Origin: QQUD01 sp039029915 | GTDB lineage: Bacteria > Chloroflexota > Anaerolineae > Promineifilales > Promineifilaceae | NCBI GenBank assembly: GCA_039029915.1 | Contig: JBCCFD010000053.1 | Span: 1 to 26,122, forward strand | Direction of reading: 5' to 3' | DNA length: 26,122 nucleotides | Part shown: in pieces, positions 1 through 7,892 of the stretch | Numbering within the stretch: the first letter of the stretch is position 1 | How the letters are laid out: each line of letters starts with the position of its first letter | The notes under the pieces: generated by a model | Databases searched by the model: none | Seen by the model: the letters and a program-made list of their open reading frames with translations, nothing else | Told to the model about the DNA's origin: nothing | Position numbers and translations under genes: made by a program

Positions 1-250
1 ATCCACCGGAGTCTGTAAAAATCGGTCGGGGCCACCCGCTCATTTTGTGCAAGCCGCCCAGCGCTTGAATCGTTGATGAGCCGGGTCTCTGCATGAGATG
101 AAACACATTCATTTGCACCGCTTGAATTGAACATGCGGCTAAATCTTGACCATCAATTGAACGAACGACACCTTGGGTACCATCGGGCAAGAAAATCGGC
201 AGGGCAAGCTCCCCACTGGGCGTATCTAGCTTTATAGGCCAACTTGTCAT
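1..250 (-). CDS. tgt: Queuine/archaeosine tRNA-ribosyltransferase, N-terminal fragment cut by the window edge
   Basis: Reading the minus strand from the ATG at 248-250 gives about 83 codons before the window ends. The translation holds the tRNA-guanine transglycosylase N-terminal pattern: LPIFLPDGTQGVV, then VFHLMQRPGSSTIQALGGLH, then a GWPRPIFTDSGG stretch. This enzyme exchanges guanine for queuine or preQ1 at the wobble position of GUN tRNAs. The catalytic Asp and zinc-site residues lie beyond the edge and cannot be checked. The start codon sits one base after the stop of the M29 aminopeptidase gene, with no clear ribosome binding site of its own, so translational coupling is likely. The family assignment is firm; whether the rest of the gene is intact is unknown. 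Confidence 0.9.
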   Translation of the reverse strand, partial: MTSWPIKLDTPSGELALPIFLPDGTQGVVRSIDGQDLAACSIQAVQMNVFHLMQRPGSSTIQALGGLHKMSGWPRPIFTDSGG

Positions 251-251
251 C

Positions 252-1355
252 TTAGATTAAAAAGTTCCCGCTTTCATAAAAGAGCTCATCATCAACCCAA
301 ATTTGCCCACCATCGCGCATATCACAAATCATATCCCAATGAACGGCTGATTCATTTTTACTGCCTGATTCAGGATAGCCAGCCCCAACCGCCATATGAA
401 TGGTGCCCCCAATCTTTTCATCAAACAAAATTGATTTAGAGAATCTATCAATCCCATTGTTTGTGCCAATGGCAAACTCGCCCAAATATCGTGCCCCTGG
501 ATCGCTATCTAATACTGAATTCAAAAATTCCTCGTTCTTTTTAGCGGTTGATTTCACCACTTTGCCCTCTTCAAAATGAAGCTTAACGCCGTCAACTTCA
601 CGGCCAGCGTAAATAGCAGGATGACTATATCGAATCCATCCATTGACAGACTCTTCAACGGGGCCTGTGAAAATTTCACCGCCCGGCATGTTGTTTTCAC
701 CCCCATCATTGATAAAGGTACGGCCGTCTATCAACATCGTTAGATCAACATGCGGTCCTTTTACTGTTAATTTCTTTTTTCCCTTAAGGAAATCAACGTA
801 CTTTTGTTGCTTTTGCTGAATGGCTTTCCATTCAGCCACAGGATTTTCTTTATGAAGCAGACACGCGTTGTACACAAACGTTTCATAGTCACTTAGCGAC
901 ATATCTGCTTCTTGGGCATAGGCTTGAGTGGGGAACATAGTACCAACCCAGCGAAACTCACCAGCGGCAGCGCGGGCCAGCATTGTTTTCTGAAGTTGCA
1001 TCTGGGCAATTTGATTTGTTCGCTGACGGGCTGGATCAACTTTAGACAATATTCGCGTATTTTCGGTCCCCATTAAACCGATTGCACAATCATAGGTTTC
1101 GGCAACAAGTTTTGCCAGTTCTGGGACAAATTCAAGCTGATCATTATTACCTTCATTGAGGAAATATTCTTGCATTGCGGAGTCTCTATAATTGGCAAAC
1201 GGCAAGCCCCCGGCATTGATTACTTCCTTATAACAAGCCAGCATTAACGGCCGTGTAACCAATTCCCCATTAATAACCACCTTATCTCCCGGCTTGACTG
1301 AAACGCAATATGACACCAAGAGTTTTGCTAATTTTTGAATACGGCCGTCTATCAT
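252..1355 (-). CDS. M29-family aminopeptidase (aminopeptidase T/AmpS type)
   Basis: The 367-residue product matches the M29 family of cytosolic metallo-aminopeptidases in length and layout. The start has the MIDGRIQKLAKLLVSYCVSV pattern and a KPGDKVVI segment typical of the N-terminal domain. The C-terminal half carries the expected metal-binding pattern: Glu in FTGPVEESVNG, Glu in LGEFAIGTN, His in GGTIHMAVG, Tyr in GAGYPES, and His and Asp in AVHWDM. Members remove N-terminal residues from peptides using two metal ions. A GGAGA ribosome binding site lies about 7 bases before the ATG. The gene is directly followed by tgt with one intervening base, suggesting co-transcription but no obvious shared function. 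All ligands appear present, so it is probably active. Confidence 0.93.
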   Translation of the reverse strand: MIDGRIQKLAKLLVSYCVSVKPGDKVVINGELVTRPLMLACYKEVINAGGLPFANYRDSAMQEYFLNEGNNDQLEFVPELAKLVAETYDCAIGLMGTENTRILSKVDPARQRTNQIAQMQLQKTMLARAAAGEFRWVGTMFPTQAYAQEADMSLSDYETFVYNACLLHKENPVAEWKAIQQKQQKYVDFLKGKKKLTVKGPHVDLTMLIDGRTFINDGGENNMPGGEIFTGPVEESVNGWIRYSHPAIYAGREVDGVKLHFEEGKVVKSTAKKNEEFLNSVLDSDPGARYLGEFAIGTNNGIDRFSKSILFDEKIGGTIHMAVGAGYPESGSKNESAVHWDMICDMRDGGQIWVDDELFYESGNFLI

Positions 1356-1444
1356 TCTTTGTCTCCACGTATTATTATTTTCAAAATTTATCCTTCAATT
1401 GTAACATGTGGCAAGAAAAATTAAGAACGGTTAAACTTCTCGAT

Positions 1445-2140
1445 ATGAAATTATCTGTCATCATTCCTGTTTATAATGAGGCCTCAACTTTAAGCGTGCT
1501 TTTAGAACGCGTTTTAGCGGTTCCCATTGATAAAGAGGTCATAATCGTTGATGATGGCTCAGACCAAGCAACCAAAGATTTGCTAAAAACGGCCGTTGAG
1601 AACAATCAGGTTTCCTTAATTACCCATCCTCATAACCAAGGAAAAGGCACTGCCATATGCACAGCACTCAAGCACGTTCATGGGGACGTCATTATTATTC
1701 AGGATGCTGATCTTGAATATTATCCAGAAGATTATCCAGCCCTTGTCGAAACTTACATCGAGAAAAGCGCCAAAGCTGTTTATGGCGTGCGCGATTTAAG
1801 CGAGCGCTCAGCGCTTATGAAATGGGGCAACTATGCGATGACATTTGCCACCAATATTTTATTCGGCAGTAAGCTGAACGATATGGAAACCTGTTATAAG
1901 CTCATCGATCGAAAATTGATGCAATCTTTAAAGCTAAACAGCCGTGGTTTTGAAATCGAGGGGGAAATCACCTCAAAGCTATTGGCGCTTGGGGTTCAAA
2001 TTGAAGAAGCCCCCATTCGATATGAGCATCGTGAAGAGGGCAAAAAATTAACTCCCTGGGACGGTATTCCGACTCTGTTAGCCCTGCTCAAAACGCGCTT
2101 CGGCATGGTTGAACTCCCTGCACCCCAAACTGAAAATTAA
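1445..2140 (+). CDS. Family 2 glycosyltransferase (polyprenol-phosphate sugar transferase type)
   Basis: From the ATG at 1445 the product is 231 residues and opens with the GT-A fold pattern MKLSVIIPVYNEASTLSVLL, then VIIVDDGS near residue 35 and a DAD metal-binding motif at about residues 87-89. The closest general resemblance is to DPM1/GtrB-like enzymes that move a sugar from a nucleotide to a polyprenyl phosphate. No membrane segments follow the catalytic domain, so it is a soluble or peripheral single-domain form. Upstream in-frame starts exist (ATG at 1406, longer versions to 1310), but these overlap the divergent aminopeptidase start and add residues outside the fold, so 1445 is preferred. 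The ribosome binding site is weak. Donor and acceptor cannot be told from sequence. Confidence 0.88.
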   Translation: MKLSVIIPVYNEASTLSVLLERVLAVPIDKEVIIVDDGSDQATKDLLKTAVENNQVSLITHPHNQGKGTAICTALKHVHGDVIIIQDADLEYYPEDYPALVETYIEKSAKAVYGVRDLSERSALMKWGNYAMTFATNILFGSKLNDMETCYKLIDRKLMQSLKLNSRGFEIEGEITSKLLALGVQIEEAPIRYEHREEGKKLTPWDGIPTLLALLKTRFGMVELPAPQTEN

Positions 2141-2151
2141 ATCTAAATTTG

Positions 2152-2204
2152 ACCCTCCAAGAGGTCAGGACAATCACAAAATCCATTCCCCTCGGAGGGT
2201 TTTC
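2152..2204. terminator. Stem-loop between convergent genes, likely bidirectional terminator
   Basis: ACCCTCC at 2152 pairs with GGAGGGT at 2194-2200, followed on the plus strand by TTTTCT. It lies between the GT2 stop (2140) and the lipoprotein stop (2217), which converge. The loop is long (over 30 bases) and the T tract short, so efficiency is uncertain. Confidence 0.5.
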
Positions 2205-2216
2205 TAAATCGTAAGG

Positions 2217-3776
2217 CTAGCCTTCTTCCTCAAGCGTAATAATTAACTCACCAATATCGGTTTGTTCATTTGGCAAAACTGATACAAATTCAGACCCAAA
2301 GCTAAATTCACCACTATACTTGGCCCAGCTATCTCCCGTTTGAACAACAATCGAATATAAACCAACGGGGACATCTTCAAAGGTGAATACACCGTTTTCA
2401 TCGGTCACTGTTTGTTGAGAGTAAGGCTGCTCTGAACAAGGGGTTGGTCCATTAAAACTGCTGTATAGCTCCTCAACGCAGATCTCAACGATTGTGTCGG
2501 CATAGGGAGCACCATCGAGCGTAAAGAAGCCGGTGAGTGAACCCGGTGCTTTATCAACCGGCGCGGGTAAGGCTGGCCCTTCACCGATTACTACAACTTC
2601 AACGAATCGATTACTGGTCAAGTTGGCATTATCCATGCGATAGACTTGCCAAGTGTCACCATCGCGAACGTTAAGCCCATATTCAGTACCAACCCAAATA
2701 CGGTCGTTATCATCTACTTCAATCGCCTCAACCTGCCCGCTGCTCAATGAAACAGTTTGCCACGTTGATTGGTCAAAAATAAGCATACCGTCAGCAAATG
2801 TGCCTAAATAAATATTGCCAGATTTGTCAGAAGCAAGTGCTTGAGGTGTGAGAAACGAGCCGCTATCCTTTTCAGTCCATACACCTTCACCAAACACCAA
2901 TAGCCCACCACCATAGCTCGCCCAAACCACGCCCAGATGGTCAATAATTAGATTCTTAAAGAAATAGGTGTCAGATAAGCCTGAGCCTTCCGTAAACAGC
3001 TCCCAATCTGCGCCGTTAAAGCGAGCAATTGTGTTAGTAGACAGAACCCAAATGTCACCATTTGGCGATACGGCAATATCTAGCAAGAGAGTTTCTCCAC
3101 CAAAGTTATTTTCATCATAGGTGGTCCAAGTCGAGCCATCGTAAACACTTACACCACGGAAATGAGCCACCCAGACATTGCCGTCTGCATCACAAACGGC
3201 CGCTTCGTTAGACCCAAAATCTTCTCGATCTGGGAAATTCCTGAAAGTAGCACCATCAAAAATAGCAAGCGAAGAACTTAACCCAATTAAAATTTCGCCA
3301 TTACATTCATCGAGCGATGAAATAAAGTCGATGTACAGGTCAGAATTATCTTGCGTGTAAGCAACCCATTCACCCTCTTGAGTTAAGCAATTAAGCCCCT
3401 CACCAGATGTACCAAAGCAGGCAAAACCCGCCCCCGAAGCTTCCACAGCAGCAGGTTGTTCTTCTGCTGGTTCTTCTTCAGCAGGTTCGGCTGTTGGTTC
3501 TTCGCTTGGTTCTTCGACTGGTTCTTCGGTTGGCTCAGGTTCTGGCTCGTCGGTCGGTGCTGGCTCAGGGGTCGGTTCCGGTTCGTTGGTTGGCTCGGGT
3601 TCATCGGTTGGCTCATCAACGGCCGTATTTCCATCCTCTTCAACAACCTGCGGCACGCCATCATCGGCATCGGCCACACCGTCATCTCCATTACTACCGC
3701 CACAGGCGGTGAGCAAAATCATGAATAAAGCTAAAAATAATATGATTGTTTTTTTATTGATGTTTTTTATCAACAT
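2217..3776 (-). CDS. Lipoprotein with acidic Pro/Glu linker, regulator-propeller repeats and C-terminal Cna/CarboxypepD-like domain
   Basis: The 519-residue protein starts with a lipoprotein signal peptide: basic MLIKNINKK, a hydrophobic stretch, then the lipobox LTAC with Cys25. Residues about 35-110 form a repetitive Pro/Glu/Thr linker (units like EPEPTNEPEP). Residues about 115-400 hold at least six propeller blades of the two-component-regulator type, for example VWVAHFRGVSVYDGSTW and IWVGTEYGLNVRDGDTW. The last 100 residues (from SLTGFFTLDGAPYADT, with FTFEDVPVGLYSIVV) look like a small beta-sandwich of the CarboxypepD_reg/Cna-B class. It is probably an exported sensor or binding protein; no catalytic motif is visible. 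The ATG is preceded by a strong AGGAGGT at about 3782-3788, directly after a copy of the window's intergenic repeat. Confidence 0.85.
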   Translation of the reverse strand: MLIKNINKKTIILFLALFMILLTACGGSNGDDGVADADDGVPQVVEEDGNTAVDEPTDEPEPTNEPEPTPEPAPTDEPEPEPTEEPVEEPSEEPTAEPAEEEPAEEQPAAVEASGAGFACFGTSGEGLNCLTQEGEWVAYTQDNSDLYIDFISSLDECNGEILIGLSSSLAIFDGATFRNFPDREDFGSNEAAVCDADGNVWVAHFRGVSVYDGSTWTTYDENNFGGETLLLDIAVSPNGDIWVLSTNTIARFNGADWELFTEGSGLSDTYFFKNLIIDHLGVVWASYGGGLLVFGEGVWTEKDSGSFLTPQALASDKSGNIYLGTFADGMLIFDQSTWQTVSLSSGQVEAIEVDDNDRIWVGTEYGLNVRDGDTWQVYRMDNANLTSNRFVEVVVIGEGPALPAPVDKAPGSLTGFFTLDGAPYADTIVEICVEELYSSFNGPTPCSEQPYSQQTVTDENGVFTFEDVPVGLYSIVVQTGDSWAKYSGEFSFGSEFVSVLPNEQTDIGELIITLEEEG

Positions 3777-3791
3777 GTCATACCTCCTAAA

Positions 3792-3897
3792 TTAAACGAA
3801 GTTTCTGCTTTAAATAAAACGACGGTTACTAACTTCGTTTGTCCGTGGTTCCAAAGCGTGTCTCTAACAAGGTTCTCAATATAAAAACTTCAGAACA
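3792..3897 (-). repeat. Intergenic structured repeat, diverged copy (106 bp)
   Basis: Reading the minus strand, this is a shorter and more diverged relative of the 112-bp units at 7706-7817 and 25949-26060. The outer 9-bp stem (GTTCTGAAG with CTTTGGAAC) keeps pairing through two G-U wobbles where the other copies have Watson-Crick pairs. The second stem (AAACGAAGTT with AACTTCGTTT) is perfect here, while the other copies carry one C-T mismatch. The copy ends four bases before the AGGAGGT of the lipoprotein gene and has the same orientation, so it would lie in that gene's 5' leader if transcription starts upstream. Confidence 0.75.
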
Positions 3898-4117
3898 TTT
3901 AAATTATAAATTTCACAAAATCTCTTGGTATAAAAAAAGGCAACTTTGTAATTTCTCCTACCAAGATATGCGTAAAAAGATCGAAAACCGATCAGACGAG
4001 TGAAAATATAGAAAAAAAAGGTTTAAGATGTTGTGAATAGTCATAATACCTTACTTGACTCTGTAAGGATCAAGCGGAAAATTCAATGTAGGACAAGGCA
4101 CAGCTAGAGGATCAATC
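3898..4117. other. Intergenic region upstream of the cyclase with two small inverted repeats
   Basis: This AT-rich stretch separates the divergent lipoprotein and cyclase genes. It contains the 8-bp inverted repeat TCTTGGTA (3923-3930) and TACCAAGA (3959-3966), and the small hairpin GATCG-AAAAC-CGATC (3979-3993). These may be operator or leader structures, but no convincing -35/-10 pair was found and no known riboswitch class is recognised. Confidence 0.35.
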
Positions 4118-6223
4118 ATGAGCCACTTAGGGCGACTAATAAATTTCAAACGAACACTGCAGATCAATATTTTGATTGCCTTTACGGCGCTGTTGATCAC
4201 GACGGTACTGGTTATAGTGACCTATACGTATCAACAGAATTCAAGGGCAGTGCTCAATCTAGCCAATGATCTGATCAATCAAGTCAATCTCAACGTGATT
4301 GAACGAACATCTAACTTCTTAGCCCCCGCCGCCCAAATGGCCCAAACAAGTGCCCAACTCCCCAATATAGATTCAGAATCACTTGTCAATAATGCTGAGC
4401 TAGAACAGTATGGCAAAGAAATTTTAAACCAGCATCCTCAGCTATCCGGTTTCTTTATTGGTAATGAGCAAGGGGATTTTATTTTTACAAAGCGAGATGT
4501 TGATGGCAGTGTTGATGTTCAGGTTATTGACCGTTCGCTTAATCCACCAGAACGAACTTGGACCTATCGCAATCTCGTTGGTGATGTTGAGTCAGTTGAA
4601 ACCACGACTGATTTTACGTATGATCCGCGGCAGCGCCCTTGGTACGGTGGCGCTAAGGAAAGTGGCAACCAATTTTGGACTAACATCTATATCTTCTTTA
4701 CGGATCAAAAACCGGGGATTACCTCTGCCTACCCCATTTTAGATGAAAACGGCCGTTTATCTGGGGTCATTGGCATTGATGTGGCGCTGGATGAGCTTTC
4801 CCAATTTTTAGAAACACAAAAGGTGGGTGAAAACGGGGTCGTTTTCATCATTAACCAAAATGCTGAACTGGTGGCATATCCAGGAATCGAGCTCGCCATT
4901 CAAGATGGTGAATCATTTCGCCCCATTCACATTAATGAGCTAGGCATCGACTGGATTAGCCAAGCTTATTCTGAATTTGAGCGTGAGGGAAACGGCCGTT
5001 TTGTTTTTGAAAACAATAGCGAACGATTCATTGCCTCATTTACACCTTTCCCAACAGGGAGCGGGGAACCCTGGCAAATCGGGGTTGTAGTACCCGAAAA
5101 CGACTTCATTGGTTCAATCAATCGCACCAATCAAATTACCCTCATCATATCCCTAACGATTCTAATTTTTTCGATTTTTGCAGCCCTGATTATTTCCCGA
5201 ACCATTTCTCGTCCAATCGTTGAATTAACGGCCGAAACGAACAAAATCAAATCCTTCAACCTAGACAGCAACGTTGAAGTAAATTCAGCAATTCACGAAG
5301 TTCAAACTTTGAGCGAATCCGTGACCGCCATGCGCAACAGCCTACGCGCCTTTCAAAAGTATGTGCCCTCCGAGCTTGTTCGACAGCTGATCCATACCGG
5401 CGAAGAAGCCCAGCTTGGCGGAACAAAGCGAGAATTGACCATTCTGTTTACGGATATTATCGGCTTCACCACCATCACAGAAGATATGCTGCCCGAAAAG
5501 TTAATGCTGCAACTCTCCAACTATTTAGGGCATTTAGCCAATCATATCATGGCAAACAACGGCACCGTCGATAAATTTGTGGGGGATGGCATTATGGCTT
5601 TTTGGGGAGCGCCTCTAGAAAATAAGCACCATGCTGAGCAAGCGTGCCGAACCGCCCTAGCGCTAGCAGAGGCCGTCGAAAAGCTAAATAATCAATGGAT
5701 TGTTGAAAATAAAGTCACCTTTCCCACTCGCATCGGCATTCACACTGGTGAAACGCTTGTGGGCAATATGGGGTCAACAGACCGCATGAACTACACCGTT
5801 GTTGGTGATAGCGTCAACCTCACGAGCCGTTTAGAAGGGGCCAACAATGTATACGGCACCCAAATCATTGTGTCCCATGACACCTATGAAAAAGCGGTAC
5901 ACCAGTTCCACTTCCGTCCCCTAGATGTTGTCACCGTGAAAGGAAAACGTGAGTTTATCCTGCTCTATGAGCTTATGGGTGAAATTGGACACACGCCAGA
6001 ACAAGACATTCTGCTAGCAGATATGTTTGCCGAAGGGTTTGAAGCGTATGTGGCTCAACATTGGGATGAAGCCCAAACGATATTTGAAAAAATCCTTGTT
6101 GATCATCCCGATGATACGCCTTCACACATTTACCTCACTCGCTGCATTGCCCTACAGGAAGAGCCACCTGGGCCAGGCTGGCAACCGATAACACACCTCG
6201 AATCCTACAACCGCGATTTGTAA
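4118..6223 (+). CDS. Membrane-bound class III adenylate cyclase with extracytoplasmic Cache sensor and HAMP domain
   Basis: The 701-residue protein has an N-terminal membrane segment (about residues 18-37), a Cache-type extracytoplasmic sensor (about 40-330, including the DPRQRPWYGGAKES motif), a second membrane segment (about 343-363), a HAMP linker and a class III cyclase domain (about 438-620). Catalytic residues are all visible: metal-binding D446 (LFTDIIGF) and D490 (GDGIMAFWG), adenine-selecting K486 and T560, and transition-state N567 and R571 (VNLTSRLE). Lys plus Thr predicts ATP rather than GTP as substrate. The C-terminal tail (about 635-700) resembles the TPR-like extension common on such cyclases. 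A small ligand outside the cell is presumably converted into a cAMP signal. An AGAGGA ribosome binding site precedes the ATG. It stands alone, followed by a 95-bp gap. Confidence 0.92.
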   Translation: MSHLGRLINFKRTLQINILIAFTALLITTVLVIVTYTYQQNSRAVLNLANDLINQVNLNVIERTSNFLAPAAQMAQTSAQLPNIDSESLVNNAELEQYGKEILNQHPQLSGFFIGNEQGDFIFTKRDVDGSVDVQVIDRSLNPPERTWTYRNLVGDVESVETTTDFTYDPRQRPWYGGAKESGNQFWTNIYIFFTDQKPGITSAYPILDENGRLSGVIGIDVALDELSQFLETQKVGENGVVFIINQNAELVAYPGIELAIQDGESFRPIHINELGIDWISQAYSEFEREGNGRFVFENNSERFIASFTPFPTGSGEPWQIGVVVPENDFIGSINRTNQITLIISLTILIFSIFAALIISRTISRPIVELTAETNKIKSFNLDSNVEVNSAIHEVQTLSESVTAMRNSLRAFQKYVPSELVRQLIHTGEEAQLGGTKRELTILFTDIIGFTTITEDMLPEKLMLQLSNYLGHLANHIMANNGTVDKFVGDGIMAFWGAPLENKHHAEQACRTALALAEAVEKLNNQWIVENKVTFPTRIGIHTGETLVGNMGSTDRMNYTVVGDSVNLTSRLEGANNVYGTQIIVSHDTYEKAVHQFHFRPLDVVTVKGKREFILLYELMGEIGHTPEQDILLADMFAEGFEAYVAQHWDEAQTIFEKILVDHPDDTPSHIYLTRCIALQEEPPGPGWQPITHLESYNRDL

Positions 6224-6250
6224 TCCCTACACGTAGAACCAATGACAGGG

Positions 6251-6304
6251 TATAATTTTCCAGTTTGCAATATCTAAGCTCGCTATCAACTGATATATTG
6301 CAAA
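6251..6304 (+). promoter_or_regulatory. -10-like box and 10-bp inverted repeat ahead of scpB
   Basis: A perfect TATAAT lies at 6251-6256, without a recognisable -35 box. Just downstream, TTTGCAATAT (6264-6273) and ATATTGCAAA (6295-6304) form a perfect 10-bp inverted repeat with a 21-base spacer. It ends 14 bases before the scpB ATG, which has no clear ribosome binding site. It could act as an operator or as a hairpin in the mRNA leader. Confidence 0.5.
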
Positions 6305-6318
6305 TTTATGGATAAATT

Positions 6319-6855
6319 ATGAGTGCGAATGAAAATGGAGCTGTTCGTCAGCTGTCAAATATTGCCCTAATTGAAAGCATGCTGTTCGTGGCCAGTGGCC
6401 CTGTGGCAATTTCTCGTTTTGCCAAGGTGCTTGGCATCACCCCCAGAGCAACCCAAAAGTTATTGACTGAATTGGAAGAACAGTATGCGGACCGAGGCTT
6501 TCAGCTTCAATATAAAGACAATCAGGTCCAATTAACAACAGCACCTGAAGCCAGCGGGATTATTGAAGAATTTCTAGGACTTGAGGCAACGACCAAACTT
6601 AGCCCTGCCGCATTAGAGGTGCTAGCTATCATTGCGTATCTTCAGCCGATTACGCGCCCCCAAGTTGATAATATTCGCGGCGTTAATTCTGATGGCGCGC
6701 TCCGCTCACTGTTGAGTAAGGGGCTCATTGAAGAAGTGGGACGATTAGATACGCCGGGGCGGCCGATTTTGTATGGTAGCACGCCTGAATTTTTACAACA
6801 TTTTGGGCTTTCGATGATTGAGGAACTCCCTCCCATCGGTGATGAGGAAGAGTAG
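6319..6855 (+). CDS. scpB: Segregation and condensation protein B
   Basis: The 178-residue product matches ScpB, the winged-helix dimer partner of the kleisin ScpA in the bacterial SMC condensin, which compacts and segregates the chromosome. Recognisable parts are LIESMLFVASGPVAISRFAK at the start (first winged helix), LSPAALEVLAIIAYLQPITR in the centre, and the conserved RGVNSDGALRSLLSKGLIEE and GRPILYGSTPEFLQHFGL segments of the second winged helix. Length is normal. No scpA or smc gene lies in the window. It is followed one base later by an rsuA/rluB-type gene, a common bacterial gene order. The ATG at 6319 lies after a leader with a strong inverted repeat; no good ribosome binding site is visible. 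Confidence 0.95.
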   Translation: MSANENGAVRQLSNIALIESMLFVASGPVAISRFAKVLGITPRATQKLLTELEEQYADRGFQLQYKDNQVQLTTAPEASGIIEEFLGLEATTKLSPAALEVLAIIAYLQPITRPQVDNIRGVNSDGALRSLLSKGLIEEVGRLDTPGRPILYGSTPEFLQHFGLSMIEELPPIGDEEE

Positions 6856-6856
6856 C

Positions 6857-7705
6857 GTGGAAAGATTGCAAAAGGTGATGGCTCACGCTGGGGTTGCGTC
6901 TCGACGTGAGTGCGAAAAGCTTATTGAGCAGGGTCGCGTCAAGGTTAACGGCCGTGTTGCCAAGCTGGGTACAAAAGTTGACCCCTCACAGGATTCGATA
7001 GAGGTAAACGGCCGTGTCATTACCGCCGCTCAACCTGAGTTTGTCTACATCGCCATGAACAAACCCAAAGGCGTCATTTCATCGCTAGAAGATGAGCTAA
7101 ACCGAGGCCGCAAAACGGTGCGAGATATGATCCCATTACCGGGCCACCTCTATCCAGTGGGGCGGCTTGATAAGCAAAGTGAAGGGCTCATTCTTATGAC
7201 CAACGATGGGGACTTGGCCCACAAATTAACCCATCCTCGGTACGGGCACAAGAAGAGATATCACGTTGTTCTTGAGGGTATGATTTCAGACCAAAGCGTT
7301 CAGAAATGGGCGCGTGGCGGCATGCCTCTAGACGGCCGTATGACGATACCCGCTGAGATTGAGGTCATTCGTCGACAAAAAACATTTACCCAGCTCAAAG
7401 TAACCCTTCAAGAAGGTCGTAAACGACAAATTCGCCGTATCGCCAACATGCTTGGACACGGTGTCAAAGAACTGGTTCGAGAACAAATCGGGCCAATCTC
7501 ACTGGGCAATCTTGCCTCAGGGCAATGGCGTCATTTACGTGACGACGAAGTAAAAGCACTACGGGAAAGTGTTAAAGAGAAAGGGGCAAAAAAACGACGT
7601 CCACCCAAAAAGACATTCTACCGTCCGAAGGGACTTAAAAAGCCACAACAACCGGAAGAAAGAAAACCTCGCCGGGGTAAACGGGGCAAACAGAGCAGGC
7701 GATAA
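6857..7705 (+). CDS. Pseudouridine synthase of the RsuA/RluB/RluE/RluF family
   Basis: The 282-residue product has an N-terminal S4 RNA-binding domain (LQKVMAHAGVASRRECEKLI to about residue 60), then the RsuA-type catalytic domain with YIAMNKPKGVISS, the catalytic-Asp motif PVGRLDKQSEGLI and the RKRQIRRIANMLGH segment. Such enzymes isomerise uridine to pseudouridine in rRNA; RluB-type action on 23S rRNA is the most likely role, but the target cannot be fixed by sequence. The tail from about residue 235 is Lys/Arg/Pro-rich and probably binds RNA. A GTG at 6857, one base after the scpB stop and preceded by GAGGAAGAG, gives the usual family N-terminus; an in-frame ATG at 6842 would overlap scpB by 14 bases. 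It forms an operon with scpB. Confidence 0.9.
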   Translation: MERLQKVMAHAGVASRRECEKLIEQGRVKVNGRVAKLGTKVDPSQDSIEVNGRVITAAQPEFVYIAMNKPKGVISSLEDELNRGRKTVRDMIPLPGHLYPVGRLDKQSEGLILMTNDGDLAHKLTHPRYGHKKRYHVVLEGMISDQSVQKWARGGMPLDGRMTIPAEIEVIRRQKTFTQLKVTLQEGRKRQIRRIANMLGHGVKELVREQIGPISLGNLASGQWRHLRDDEVKALRESVKEKGAKKRRPPKKTFYRPKGLKKPQQPEERKPRRGKRGKQSRR

Positions 7706-7817
7706 TTAAGTGAAAAGAAGTTCCTGCTTAGAATAAAACGACGGCTTTAAACTTCGTTTCCTCGAGGTTCCGAAGTTTTCATCTAACATGGTTTTCAAAT
7801 TAGAATCTTCGGAACAC
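7706..7817 (-). repeat. Intergenic structured repeat, 112-bp copy
   Basis: On the minus strand this 112-bp unit matches the unit at 25949-26060 at about nine positions in ten by eye, with no length change. It begins immediately after the pseudouridine synthase stop codon. The outer stem GTTCCGAAG/CTTCGGAAC is perfect, and the CCTCGAGG palindrome and second stem GAAACGAAGTT/AACTTCTTTTC are kept. Changes fall mostly in loops. Confidence 0.85.
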
Positions 7818-7892
7818 TTAACTGATTATTGGTTATTAAATTTACTAATGAGTACCTACTGACAACCAGCCTGCCGAACAGAAGCAACCGAC

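Noticed and set aside
3383..3795. Several overlapping open frames on both strands across the lipoprotein linker
   Set aside because: They are mirror frames of a low-complexity Pro/Glu/Thr-coding repeat; none has a good ribosome binding site or sensible composition.
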